This document shows, one piece after another, positions 27,509 to 39,400 of a stretch of 64,000 bases of DNA. Under the pieces are notes generated by a model. It made no database searches, was not told the origin of the DNA, and saw nothing but the letters and a program-made list of their open reading frames with translations. The DNA comes from Sapria himalayana (Eukaryota; Streptophyta; Magnoliopsida; Malpighiales; Rafflesiaceae): assembly GCA_029783825.1 (NCBI GenBank), contig JAREIK010000755.1, positions 420,035 to 484,034 of the forward strand, given 5' to 3'. Numbering within the stretch: the first letter of the stretch is position 1; each line of letters starts with the position of its first letter. The translations under genes were made by a program, and so were the position numbers.

Positions 27509-28846
27509 ATGGATTACCTAGTTAATAAGAAATCCTTTTCCGATTTTTACAAGAAGTCCATGCAAATAGTAACAGCTCCTTCGGAATCTCACCCGAAAAT
27601 TATCGAGGAATCCTGGATAATTTTTTCTACCAAAGATATTCAGAGGCTTACTAAACCCCATAAGTTCATGCTTGTGGGCAAATTCTCACATGGAAGGCCT
27701 CGCGTTGATGATATTGGTGCGTTTTTTGATTCATTGAAGCTTAAGATGTTGATTAAAATCGGCATCATCGACGATAAACATGTGTTGTTACAACTATTTT
27801 CTGAAGAAGATTTTCATCGAATTTGGCTAAGAGGTATCTGGTATATCATGGGATTTCCCATGAGAACTTTCAAATGGTCAACAAACTTCTCGACTAAGGA
27901 AGAATCATCGGTGGCACCGGTATGGTTCCTGTTTCCTTTTCTACCCATACATTATTTTGATAAATTCGCATTATATCACATTGCTTGTACACTCGGCTCT
28001 CCTCTTCTTCTTGATGGTGCTACAGCCACTCTAAATAGGCCAACTATAGCTCGTATTTGTGTTGAAACTGATATACAAAAACCAATTCCCTCACAGATAT
28101 GAATTGGAAACAATGAGGGTGATTGTTTCCGGCAGCAAGTAGTTCCAGAGAACTTACTATCATATTGTATATGCGGTAAAAAATTGGGGCATGGCTTGGA
28201 AAAATGTTTAGATAAAAAAAGAAGGGAGGAAGTGATTCAAAAGAGAGAGGAGAGGTCAATGAATGCAGGGGAGAGAGGTATGTTAGTTAAATAACAAAAA
28301 AAACATAAAGATGAACACACTGCCCAAACAGAAGAACAGAATATAGAAGGAACTGAATTGAAATTAATTGAATATAAGATTTCTAATGAAACAGAAAACG
28401 GGGAAGAAAATACTTTAGAGACTAAAAAAAGAATAGAAATGATTAAAAAGATATCAAAACTGAACAAATGAACAAGAGCGTACATGAAAAATAAAATTAC
28501 AATAAACAAAGGATGGGCAGTCCCTATTGTGGACTATTCGGAAGAAGAAACAGAAACAAAAAGTTTAACCTCCCTTTTTACAGATGGAGAGGATAATGTG
28601 CAGAAAATAAGATTATTTAGAGATGACTTAAATATAGATAAGCTTAAACAAAAAATGGGGAATAAAGAGTGGGCAATGGAGGAATTAAAGATAATGTCAA
28701 TTCAAATGGGAAGAAATTGGAAAGAAGAAAGAAGCGATGATCTAGGTTCATAAGAAAATCAAAAAATATGAAAAAAATATAAAAATAGAACATATGGAAC
28801 CAAATGCACCACTAGAGCTCAAACTAAATCTATAATTAATGTATAA
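27509..28846 (+). pseudogene. LINE ORF1 pseudogene (DUF4283-like, zinc knuckle)
   Basis: About 445 codons in one frame, colinear with ORF1 of the intact copy. The start is placed at 27509 because MDYLVNKKSFSDF matches MDFLVNKKSFSDF in the other copy, whereas upstream codons do not match. A DUF4283-like region (KFSHGRPRVDDIGAFF, IWLRGIWYIMGFPMRTF, LFPFLPIHYFDKFALY, GSPLLLDGATATLNRPT) is followed by a zinc-knuckle region. That region reads YCICGKKLGHGLEKC, lacking the second Cys of the CX2CX4HX4C motif kept in the other copy. In-frame stops lie at 28100 (TGA for Trp), 28291 (TAA) and 28470 (TGA). There are no frameshifts, so inactivation is by point mutation. The family's role is to bind LINE RNA in a ribonucleoprotein. 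Confidence 0.87.
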
Positions 28847-29724
28847 TTATATTTACTGGAATATAAGGGGAATAGCAAATATTCCCTAAAGAAACAGATT
28901 GAAAATATTGATTTATATGCACAAAATTAATCTTGTAGCAATAGCTGAACCTATGGTGGATAAGGATCAGCTAGGACTCTACAAAACTATGCTAGGATTT
29001 GACCATGGATATGCAAATGAAAATGGAAAAGTTTGGTTAATTTGGAAAAATAATCTAAACATAATAATATTAAAAGAAACAAATCAGTTAATAAATTTTA
29101 GTTTGAGTCAAGATGTAAATGAAATAATCACTATAGTTTATGCTAAAAATAAAAGAGAAGAGCGAAAAGAATTATGAGAGGATATGGGAAAAATATTTAA
29201 AGAAAACTAGCCATGGATTATAGGGGGAGATTTCAATGTACTAAGAAGCATTAAAGAAAAGAAAGGTGGAAAAACACCAAATAAGAAACCTATGATTTAC
29301 TTTAACGATACTATAAATAAAACTAACTTAATTGAGGCCAAATTCTTAGGATCTTCCTTCACATGGTGTAATAACCGGAAAAGGAAAGGTTTAATTTGGG
29401 CCAGATTAGATAGAATCTTTTATAACATTAATTGGCTAGAGAATTATGGCTCTGCAGAAGTGAAACATTTAAATAGAACTTGTTCCATTAAAAACTCTTC
29501 CAATAAAGGAGGATCCTTTAGATTCCAAAATGCCTGGAGTTTACATCATGATTTTTTGAATTTAGTAAAAAAATCCTGGAATAATGAGGCATCTGGAAAT
29601 CCTATGCAAGTAATAAATAATAAGCTAGGTAGATTAAAAACTGAATTAAAAAAATGGAATAGGGAAATATTTGGAGATATAAATAAAAACATAAAAGATG
29701 CAGAAGAATTAGTATTAAATAAAG
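28839..29724 (+). pseudogene. LINE ORF2 pseudogene, endonuclease part only
   Basis: It begins with ATG inside the ORF1 stop region, as in the intact copy, and reads MYNYIYWNIRGIAN, then LVAIAEPMVD, IVYAKN, GGDFNVL, FTWCN and RLDRIF of an APE-type endonuclease. Stops occur at 28887 (TAA), 29175 (TGA) and 29208 (TAG). An in-frame loss of 24 nt near 29490 removes the SDH motif, including the catalytic Asp and His. The reading ends in ELVLNKER at about 29732, where GATA repeat supplies the last codons. Reverse transcriptase and RNase H domains are missing. Confidence 0.85.
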
Positions 29725-30224
29725 AAAGATAGATAGATTATTAGACATATAGATAGACATGTATATAGTTATATAGATATACAGATTGATATAATGAAAG
29801 ATAGATAAATAAAGAGACATATGAGTAGGCAAATAGATATATAGATATACAAATAGATTGATAGATAGATAGTTTGATAGATAAATAGATAGTCAGATAG
29901 ATAAAGAGATAAATAGATAGAAAGACAGAGAGATAAATGGATAGACAGATAAATATATGGACATATAGATAAAAAGATAGATAGATATATAGATAGATAG
30001 ACAGTCAGACAGATAGATAGATAAATAGATAGATAGATAGATAAACATATATATAGAAAGATAGATAGATAGATTGATATATAGATAGATATATTGATAT
30101 AAAGATCAATAGATTAATAGATAGAGAGAGAGAGATAGATAGATAGATAGTTAGTTAGTTAGTTAGTAAGATAGCAAGATACAAAAATAAATAGAAATAT
30201 TATTATATAGATAGATAAATAGAT

Positions 30225-30257
<33 letters not shown>

Positions 30258-32096
30258 AAGATAGTTAGATTGAATGATAGACAGATTGATATATAGATTT
30301 ATAGATAGACCGATAGTAAGATAGATATATATACAAAAATAGACAGATATATAAATAGTTAGAAAGAATCATTGATAGATAGATTCATAGATAGAGAGGT
30401 AGATAAACACATAGACAAACTTATATTGAGAAACATAAATAGACAAATAGATAGATAAATACATAGATAGATAGATAAACAGATAGATAGATAGACACAC
30501 ATATAGACATACAGATAGATTACTAGATATACAAATAGGTAGATAGACAAATAGGCAGAAAGTCAGGTTGGTAGCTAGATAGATAGAAAGATATTTAGAT
30601 ATAAAGCTATACAAATAGATAGACAGAAAGATAGAAAAATAGAAAGATAGATAAATAAATAGATAGATAGACAGATAGATAGACATATAAATAGACATAT
30701 AGATAGAAAGATATATAGACAGATAAATTGACACATAGATAGAAAGATAAAGTGATTGATAGACAAACAAACAAAAAAAATCAAATAGCTAATTTGACAA
30801 ATAGATTAATAAATAGACAAATTGATAGACAAATATTCAAAAAGAAATAAAGAAATAAAGATTGATTGATTCATTGATTGAAGTATTGATAGATAGATAG
30901 ATTGTTAGATAGATAGATATATAGATATAAAGATAGAAAACTATATTCACATATAGATAGAGAGAAAGATAGTCAGATAGATATGCAGATAGATAGATAG
31001 ATAAGATAGATAATTAGATAGCTATATAGATAGATAAAAAGATAGATAGAGAGATATATAGACATGAAGATAAATAGACACATAACCAAAAAGATATATA
31101 GATAGACACACAGATTTATACATAGAAAGACATATAGACAAACTAAAAGATAAATAGATAGATATATAGATATATATATATATATAGAATGATTTATAGA
31201 TAGAAAGAAAAACACATATTTTGATTGATAGATTGATTGATAAACGGATTGAAAGACAAATTGATAGAAAAATTGATAAACAGATAGATAGACAAATATA
31301 TAGAAAGATTATAAATAGATAGATAGATAAACAGATAGACAGATATATAGATAGATTAATTGACAGATAAATTAGTAGATAGATATGCAAATAGATATAC
31401 ATGTAGAAAGATAGATAGATATACAGAATGATATCCAGATAAATATTCATATAGATAGATAGATATAGAAAAATAGATAGATTGATAGAAAGACAAATAG
31501 ATATATAGATAAATAAATAGAAATATTGACAAATAGATAGACATATTTAGAGATTGTTTGATTGAGAAATATATAGACAAATAGATAAATATATAATTGA
31601 CAGATAGATTGATTTATAGACTAGTTGATAGATAGATAGACATATAGATTGATAGATAGATTTGTAGATAGATCAAAAGAAAAATAAAAAGATATATAGA
31701 TCTAAAGACAGATACATAGAACATAGATAGACAAATAGATACACAAACAAATAGATAGATAGATAGATTGATTGATTGACAGATAGAAAAACAGACAAAA
31801 ATATAATAAAATTCTAGATAAACTAACATATACATAGATAGATAGACATACATACAGAAAGAAAGATAGATAAATAGAAAGATAGATTTATTGATTGATA
31901 GATAAATAGATATTTAGACATATAAATAGATTTATATCCAGATATATTGATAGATAGATAGACATATAGATAGATAGATAAACAAACACATAGACAAATA
32001 GACAGTTAGCCAGAAAGAAAGACTAAAGATCGGCAAACATATAGAGTGACAAGACATATAGATGGATAGAAATATAAATAAATAGATAGATAGATT

Positions 32097-32129
<33 letters not shown>

Positions 32130-34653
32130 ATATATAGATTGATAGATTTATATATATATTAATATAGAAATTGATTGAGAGATTGATAAATAGATAGATA
32201 GATAGACATATAGATAGATAGATAGACACTTAGATTAGTAGACAAATAGATACATAGATAGACAGATAAATATATAATTATATAGACATGTAGATAGGTA
32301 GATATATAAGAAGATAAAAAATATATATAGATAGATAGATAGAAAAATAGATAAATAGATAGATAGTTAGATATATAGATGGATAACGAGATAAAGAGAT
32401 AGATAGATAGATAAATAGATAAATAAATAGCCTAATAGATAGATATACAGATAGATATACAGATAGATATTCAGATAGATCGACAGATAGATAGATAGAT
32501 AAATAGACATATAAATAGATAGGTAGATTGATAGATAGATATCCCAAAACATAGACAGATAGTTATACAGATATATAGGTAGATTAATAGATAGATTGAT
32601 AGATATATTTACAGACATATAGATAGATAGAATTATAGAATGATAGATTTATAGATTTATAGATTGATAGTGAGATAGAGAGATAGATAGTTAGATAAAT
32701 AGACAGAATGATAGATAAATAGATAGTAGACATATAAATAGATAGATAGATAAAAAGATTGAGAAATTAAAAGGTGGATTTATAGATAGACTAATAGATA
32801 GAAAGATAGATATATTGATAGATTAATAGATAGATTGATAGACTGATTGATAGGAAAACATTTAGACAGATTTATAGACAGATTGAGATATATATAGATA
32901 GAAAATTGATAGATAGATAGTTAGACCGATTTATATATAGATACATATTTAGACAGACAAATATATAGATAAATTGATAGACTGATAGATAAATAGATCG
33001 ATAGACAAATAGATTGATAGATATCTAGATATAGAGATAGATAGACATATAAAAAGACAGATTGATAAATAGATTTATAGGAAATTGTAAGATAAATAGA
33101 TATACACATATATTGACAGATTAATAGGCAGATTGATAGATAGATTTATAGATAGTTTGATAACATATTGATAGATAGGTTGATGGATCTATTGATAGAT
33201 AGATAGATAGATATTTTGTTAGAAAGATTGATAGAAAGTTTTATACATAGAATGATCGATAAATTAATAGATAGATTGATAAAGAGAAAGTTAGATAGAT
33301 TTATAGAGTGAAAGATAGGGAGATTGATACATAGATAGATAGATAGATAGATAGATAAAAAGATAAATAAATAGATTGATATGTTGATAGACAAATTTAT
33401 AGACAAATTGATAGGCAGATTGATAGAAAGATTTATATATAGATTGATTAATAGATTGATAGATAGATTAATAGATTGATAGATAGACAAATAGAAAGAT
33501 AGATCGATCGAAAGATAGATAATTAGATAGTTAGATATATAGATATTCAAAAAGAGAGATAGATAGATAAATATCTAGATAAACATATAGATAGATAGAT
33601 AGATAGATAGATAAATAGATATATAGACAAATAGATAGACAAATAGATAGACAGATAGATTGTATATAAAGAGATATGTATATATATAGACAGATAAATA
33701 ATATGATAGACATACAGACATACCAATAGAAAGATAGACATATTGATTAACAAAAAGACAGACACATACAAGACAGACGAAAAATAGATAGATAATTAAA
33801 AGATAGACAGATACATAGATAGATTGACAGATAGATAGATAAATTGATATATTGATAGAAAGATAATTAGACAAGTAGATTTAAAAATTATTAGATAGAT
33901 TTATAAAGAGATAGATAAAAAGATTGATTGATTGATTGATACTGAGTTTGATAGATAGATTATAAAATAATAGATAATCAAAATAGAGAGGTATATTGTA
34001 TAAAGATAGATAGGTAAATAGATAGATATATAGATTATTTGACATATGGATAGAAAGGTAGATAGATATATAGATATGCAGATTGATATATTGAAAGATA
34101 GATAAATAGAGAGATAAATGAGTAGACAAATAAATAGATTGATATAAAAATAGATAGACAGATAGTTAGTTAGTTAGATAGTTAGATTCATAGATAGTCA
34201 GAAAGATAAATAGATAGATAGACAAAGAGATAGATAGATAGACAGACATATAGATAGATAGACATACAGATAAAAAGATAGATAGATAGATATATAGATA
34301 GATATAGATAGATAAATAGATAAATAGATAGACAGACAGATAGATAAATAGATAAACATATATATATACAGATATATTTATTGGTTGATATATAGATAGA
34401 CATATTGATATAAAGATCGATAGATTAATTAATAGAGAGAGAGAGATAGATAGATAGATAGTTAGTTAGTTAGATAACAAGATACACAAATAGATAGACA
34501 TATTATTATATAGATAAATAGATATACATATTGATATAAAGATAGATAGACTGAATGATAGATAGAAAGATATATAGATATATAGATAAACAAACAGACA
34601 GACAGATAGATATATAAATAGATAGATAGACAGATAGATAGATAATTAGAATA

Positions 34654-34785
34654 ACTCATAGATAGATAGTTAGATAGACTCATAGATAGATAGTTAGATA
34701 GACTCATAGATAGATAGTTAGATAGACTCATAGATAGAAAATTAGATAGACTCATAGATAGATAGTTAGATAGACTCATAGATAG
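34654..34785. repeat. 24-bp minisatellite, about 5.5 copies
   Basis: ACTCATAG recurs at about 34654, 34678, 34702, 34726, 34750 and 34774, each followed by ATAGATAGTTAGATAG (one copy has ATAGAAAATTAGATAG). The exact 24-bp spacing stands out from the surrounding irregular GATA units and shows recent local expansion. Confidence 0.9.
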
Positions 34786-34940
34786 ACAAATAGATATAAA
34801 GTCAGGTTGGTAGCTAGATAGATAGAAAGATATATAGATAGAAAGTTAGATAAATAGATAGACAGAAATATAGAAAAATAGAAAGATAGATAGATAAATA
34901 GATAGATAAACAGATAGATAGACATATAGATAGACATATA

Positions 34941-34954
34941 GATAGAAAAATATA
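34941..34954 (+). other. LINE target-site duplication, 5' copy
   Basis: GATAGAAAAATATA directly precedes the LINE 5' end. The 3' copy at 41670-41685 reads GATAGAAAAAAATATA, differing only in the length of the A run. The undisturbed duplicate near 30705 has GATAGAAAGATATA at the matching place, so this is a true insertion site despite the low complexity. Confidence 0.8.
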
Positions 34955-35104
34955 TAATTTCTAATTAGGTTTAGCTTTGATAGGCATATTTCGAAAAACC
35001 TTCCCGAAAAACCTTCGAAGGAACCGCGCCTCCTTCTTCTCCCTAGGGAAGATTCTGCAATTTTTGTGGAGGAAGAAGTAAATTGCAAGCGAATTTTGAA
35101 GAAA
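34955..35104 (+). promoter_or_regulatory. LINE 5' UTR (presumed internal promoter region)
   Basis: About 150 bp between the 5' target-site duplication and the conserved ORF1 start. It includes the direct repeat AAAAACCTTCCCGAAAAACCTTCGAAGG and a pyrimidine-rich CCTCCTTCTTCTCCC stretch, and is richer in GC than the flanking array. LINEs generally carry promoter activity in the 5' UTR; no specific motif is identified here, so the role is inferred from position. Confidence 0.5.
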
Positions 35105-36451
35105 ATGGATTTCTTAGTTAATAAGAAATCATTTTCGGATTTTGTTAAGAGGAACGCGCCTCATTCGTCTTCCTCGGACACTCAAGAAAAAAAAAATATC
35201 GAGGAACCCTCGATATTTTTTTCTGCCGAAGACCTTCGAATGCTCTCTGAACCTCACAAGCACACACTTGTGGGTAAATTCTCACATGGTAGACCTCGTA
35301 TTGATGATATCCGCTCCTTCTTTGAAGCTTTGAAGCTCAAAGCTTTGATTAAAATCGGGCTCATAGAAGATAAACACGTGCTGATACAACTACATTCCGA
35401 AGAGGATTTCCATCGTCTATGGTTGAAAGGCGTCTGGTATATCATGGGCTATCCCATGAGAACGTTCAGATGGACCCCTAAATTCACGACGAAGGAAGAA
35501 TCCTCCTTGGCCCCGGTATGGCTGTTGTTTCCCATGCTTCCGATTCATTTATTTGATAAGTATGCTTTATACCGTATTGCTTGTTTGCTTGGCTCTCCTC
35601 TTCTTCTTGATGGTGCTACTGCAACACTCTCTAGACCGAGTGTTGCACGTGTTTGTGTTGAGCTGGACTTACAGAAACCATTACCCAATCGTATATGGAT
35701 TGGAAATATAGATGGAGGGGGATTTTGGCAACAAATCATTCCAGAATTCCTCCCTTCATTCTGCTCTTGCTGCAAAAAGATGGGTCATGGTGTAGAAGCA
35801 TGTTTAGTGAACAAGAAAAGAATAGATGATAAGCTAAAACAAGAGGAAAGAGGAAAGGAAAGAAAAATGTCAGTAGGTAGAAAAGGAGATTTGATTTATC
35901 AAATAAAACCACAGAATTCATACACTGCTCAATTAGAAATCCAAAATGATAAGGTAGAAGAACTAAAATTAATTGAACATAACAAACCGAATATAGAAGA
36001 TGAAAGGGCAGAAATAGAAGAGAGGAAGAGGAGGGAGTTGATTAGAAAAATTTCAGAATTGAATAAAAGAACTAGAGTTGAAATGAAAACTAATTTTCAA
36101 AAAAATAAAAGCTGGGCTATCCTTGTTGAAGAGGACTCTGAGGAAGAATTTGAAATAAAAAGTTTGACCTCCCTCTATACGGATGGGGAGGAAAATGAAT
36201 TAAAGCAAAGAACAACTAAAGATGATATAAATATAGATAATTCTAAAGCAAAACAAAAAATGGGAAATAAAGAATGGGCAATTGAGGAGTTAAAAATAAT
36301 GGCTATCCAAGTAAATAAAGAATGGAAAGTGGAAAAAGGAGGAGAATTAAGCTCACTTAAAAAACCAAGGAAAATGAAAAAACACTTAAATAAAATATAT
36401 GAGACCAAATACACTACTAGAGCGCAAGCTAAATCTATAAAGAATGTATAA
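35105..36451 (+). CDS. LINE ORF1 protein: DUF4283-like domain with CCHC zinc knuckle
   Basis: A 448-residue protein presumed to coat LINE RNA and form the retrotransposition ribonucleoprotein. I start it at 35105 because MDFLVNKKSFSDF is shared with the old copy; the frame is open to an upstream ATG at 35066 but those 13 codons are not conserved. Residues of about 35-195 carry the DUF4283-like region (KFSHGRPRIDDI, LWLKGVWYIMGYPMRTFRW, LFPMLPIHLFDKYALY, GSPLLLDGATATLSRP). It is followed by CSCCKKMGHGVEAC, a complete CX2CX4HX4C knuckle. The C-terminal half is a charged Lys/Glu-rich region with a conserved NKSWAILVEEDSEEE block that also survives in the old copy. Its last 8 nt overlap ORF2 in another frame. 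No internal stop or frameshift is seen. Confidence 0.92.
   Translation: MDFLVNKKSFSDFVKRNAPHSSSSDTQEKKNIEEPSIFFSAEDLRMLSEPHKHTLVGKFSHGRPRIDDIRSFFEALKLKALIKIGLIEDKHVLIQLHSEEDFHRLWLKGVWYIMGYPMRTFRWTPKFTTKEESSLAPVWLLFPMLPIHLFDKYALYRIACLLGSPLLLDGATATLSRPSVARVCVELDLQKPLPNRIWIGNIDGGGFWQQIIPEFLPSFCSCCKKMGHGVEACLVNKKRIDDKLKQEERGKERKMSVGRKGDLIYQIKPQNSYTAQLEIQNDKVEELKLIEHNKPNIEDERAEIEERKRRELIRKISELNKRTRVEMKTNFQKNKSWAILVEEDSEEEFEIKSLTSLYTDGEENELKQRTTKDDINIDNSKAKQKMGNKEWAIEELKIMAIQVNKEWKVEKGGELSSLKKPRKMKKHLNKIYETKYTTRAQAKSIKNV
36444..36451 (+). promoter_or_regulatory. 8-nt ORF1/ORF2 overlap (ATGTATAA)
   Basis: The ORF2 ATG lies inside the last codons of ORF1, whose stop TAA closes the 8-nt overlap. ORF2 is in the +1 frame relative to ORF1. 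The same ATGTATAA overlap is at 28839-28846 in the diverged old copy. Such arrangements suit translation of ORF2 by termination and reinitiation; no slippery heptamer is evident. The mechanism is an inference. Confidence 0.7.
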
Positions 36452-39400
36452 TTACATTTATTGGAATATAAGGGGAATTGCAAACTCCTCTTCAAGGAAT
36501 AGATTGAAAAAACTAATATACATGCATAAAATTAATCTTGTTTTAATAGCTGAACCGATGGTGGATAAAACTCAAATAGAATACTATAAAACTATTTTAG
36601 GTTTTAACCATGGTTACCCTAATAATAATGGTAAAATCTGGATATTTTGGAAAAATAATTTGGACATAAAAATATTAAAAGATACTAATCAATTAATAAA
36701 CCTGAGTCTAAGTCAAAATGTAAATGAAATAATAACGATAGTTTATGCCAAAAATAAAAAAGAGGAGAGAAAAGAATTATGGGAGGAAATGAGAAAAACT
36801 GCCCTAGAAAATAAACCTTGGATAATAGGTGGAGACTTCAATACGGTTAGAAATTTTAATGAAAAGAAGGGTGGTAGATCACCAAATAAGAGAGGAATGG
36901 CTCAATTTAATGATACAATAAATAATACTAATCTAATAGAAGCCAAATTTAATGGGTCATCTTTCACATGGTGCAATAACTGGAAAAAGAATGGAACAAT
37001 ATGGGCTAGATTAGACAGGGTCTTATTTAACCTTAAATGGTTAGAACAGTTTGGCTCTACAGAGGTTAATCATTTAAATAGATCCTGCTCGGATCACAGT
37101 CCATTATTGATTTCTGTTAAAAGAATAATTTATACAAGAGGTTCTTTTAAATTTCAAAATTCTTGGTGCTTACACCATGATTTCTTGAATAAGATAAAGG
37201 ACTCCTGGAATCTTGAAGTTTCAGGAAATCCGATTCAAATTTTAAATAATAAATTAAGTAGACTAAAGGTTGAATTAAAAAAGTGGAATAATGAAACATT
37301 TGGAAATATAATTAAAAATATAAAAGTTGCAGAAGAGTTAGTACTAAAAAGTGAATTAGAATTTGAAACAGATCAAAGTATAATCAATAGAAGAACTCTT
37401 AGCAAGGCACAAGCGGAATTAAAATTAAAACTGTTAATGGAAGAAGCTTTCTGGAAACAAAAAGCGAAAATTAAATGGTTGAAAGAAGGAGATAAAAACA
37501 ATAAATTTTTTCAAAAAGTGGCTAAACTAAAATCTCAAAAACATAGAATTAGGGGAATAAAAAACAATGATAATGTATGGCTTGAAAAAGACTTAGATAT
37601 AGAAAATTATTTTACAAAGTTTTTTGAGAATCATTTATGTGGAATAAGAGAGCTAAAAGGCAACACACTTATACAAAACATTGAGAATAAAATTTCTTCA
37701 GATGATAATAATATGCTAACAAAATTCCCTGAAGAATAAGAAATTAGAAATGCAATTTTTAGTATGAATAAAGACAGTGCAGCTGGCCCAGATGGTTGGA
37801 ACAATTGCTTCTTTCAGGTTTGCTGGGAAATAATAAAAAAAGATTTAGAAAAAGCCATAAATAGTATATTCTGTGGAGCTGATATAGGTAAGAAATGGGG
37901 TAGTTTTCATTTAATTCTCATTCCGAAAGTGGAAAATCCACAGAAAGGAGAGGACTTTAGGCCAATTAGCCTTTGTAATTCAATATATAAAATTTTAACC
38001 AAAATTCTGCAAAATAGATTAGCATTGATATTACCTAAAATTATCTCTGAAGAACAAACTGGTTTTATGAAAAATAGATTGATTATGGATAATATCTGCT
38101 TGGCAAAAGAAATGTGCAGAGAAATAGGTACTAAAACAAGAGGTAATAATGTATTAATTAAGCTAGATCTTTCCAAAGCATTTGATAGAGTTGAATGGAG
38201 TATTCTTTGTTCAACGATGAGAAAAATGGGTTTCTCTGAGACATGGATAGATCTGATATACAGATGTATATCAAACACATGGGCTAGAATTATAACAAAT
38301 GGGAAAGTAGGAAAGGAAATAAAGCCAGTTAGAGGTTTAAGACAAGGCGACCCGCTATCGCCATCACTATTTAATATTTATCTAGAACTCTTGATATTTA
38401 ATCTTAAAAATAAAATGTTAAATGGTCTTATAGGTACTTTTAGACAGCCTAAAAACACACCTCTGGTAAGTTGTTTAGCATATGCAGATGATGTAATGAT
38501 ATTCACTAATGGATGCAGTAAATCATTAAGAAACTTGATAGATTTATTAAAATGCATGGAGGAAGAAACAGGTCAAAAATTAAACAAAAGAAAATGTCAA
38601 TATATGATATCTTATAAAGCCCCAACTGCATTATCACATAGAATTAAAAATATCACAGGCTTCTCTCACAAAAAAGGAGAAATGATTTATCTAGGTTGCC
38701 CGATTTATGAAGGAATGTTTAAGACAGAATACTTAGCGCTTCTAATAAATAAATTAAAAAAGAAAATTATAGGATGGAAAGTAGAATATCTAAGTATGGG
38801 AGGCAGAATAACCCTTATAAAATATGTTTTAGAAAGTTTAATAATGCATAATATTATGATCACGCAGCCTTCAATCAAATTTATAAAAGAAATTGAAAAA
38901 GAATTAGCCAATTTTTTGTGGGGAAAAAAAGAGGGAAAACACAAACTTCATTGGAAAAAATGGAGAGATTTATGTTATCCTTTCCAAGAAGCTGGTTTAG
39001 GCTTTGTCAACATCATTGACTTAGCCAAAGCAGGGGCTAGCAAGAGATGGTGGAATTTAAAAGAAAATGAAAGTTTATGGTCAAAATTTATGAGGGCAAA
39101 GTACTGCATAAAGGATGACATTAATAAAATAAAAAATAAAAGTAGGAGTTCACAGGTTTGGAATCAAATGCTTAAACAAAGAGAGTTAGTGGAAAATTAC
39201 TCTAAACAGACGAAAAAAGGATGGAGATGGACCTTATCTCCGGAGGGCACATTTTCGCTTAAAACAGTGAAAAATGTCTTAAGAAAAAAGAAAAAGGAAC
39301 AAAAATTATTTAAATGGGCTTGGAATAATGACAATCCACAAAAAATTAAAACTTTTATGTGGAAAGTTCTATCTAATATCATCCCAATTGATAATAATTT

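Larger units (their letters stand above)
27390..29724 (+). mobile_element. Old LINE copy, 3'-truncated and degenerate
   Basis: A plant-type non-LTR retrotransposon with the same order as the element at 34955-41669: a short 5' region, then ORF1, then ORF2 overlapping ORF1 by 8 nt. Similarity to the other copy begins at the ORF1 start (27509) and runs to about 29720 in ORF2, after the endonuclease domain. There the sequence passes directly into GATA repeat. Reverse transcriptase, RNase H, 3' UTR and poly(A) are absent. Loss of the 3' side is opposite to the usual 5' truncation of LINEs, so a later deletion or recombination is likely. The 5' region is not obviously similar to that of the intact copy, suggesting a different subfamily. 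Confidence 0.88.
29725..34954. repeat. Degenerate GATA/GACA satellite, block 4
   Basis: A GATA-family array that starts abruptly at the broken end of the old LINE. About 29727-34020 is the first copy of a segmental duplication whose second copy starts near 34025 and continues beyond the intact LINE. It includes a CACACACA/ATATAT run at about 30224-30256 and a GTTAGTTA run near 30150 that recurs near 34460. It ends in the 5' target-site duplication of the intact LINE. Confidence 0.93.

Noticed and set aside
35254..36495. Minus-strand open frames opposite LINE ORF1, including 35254-35445 and 36175-36495
   Set aside because: They are antisense shadows of the LINE coding sequence without family similarity.
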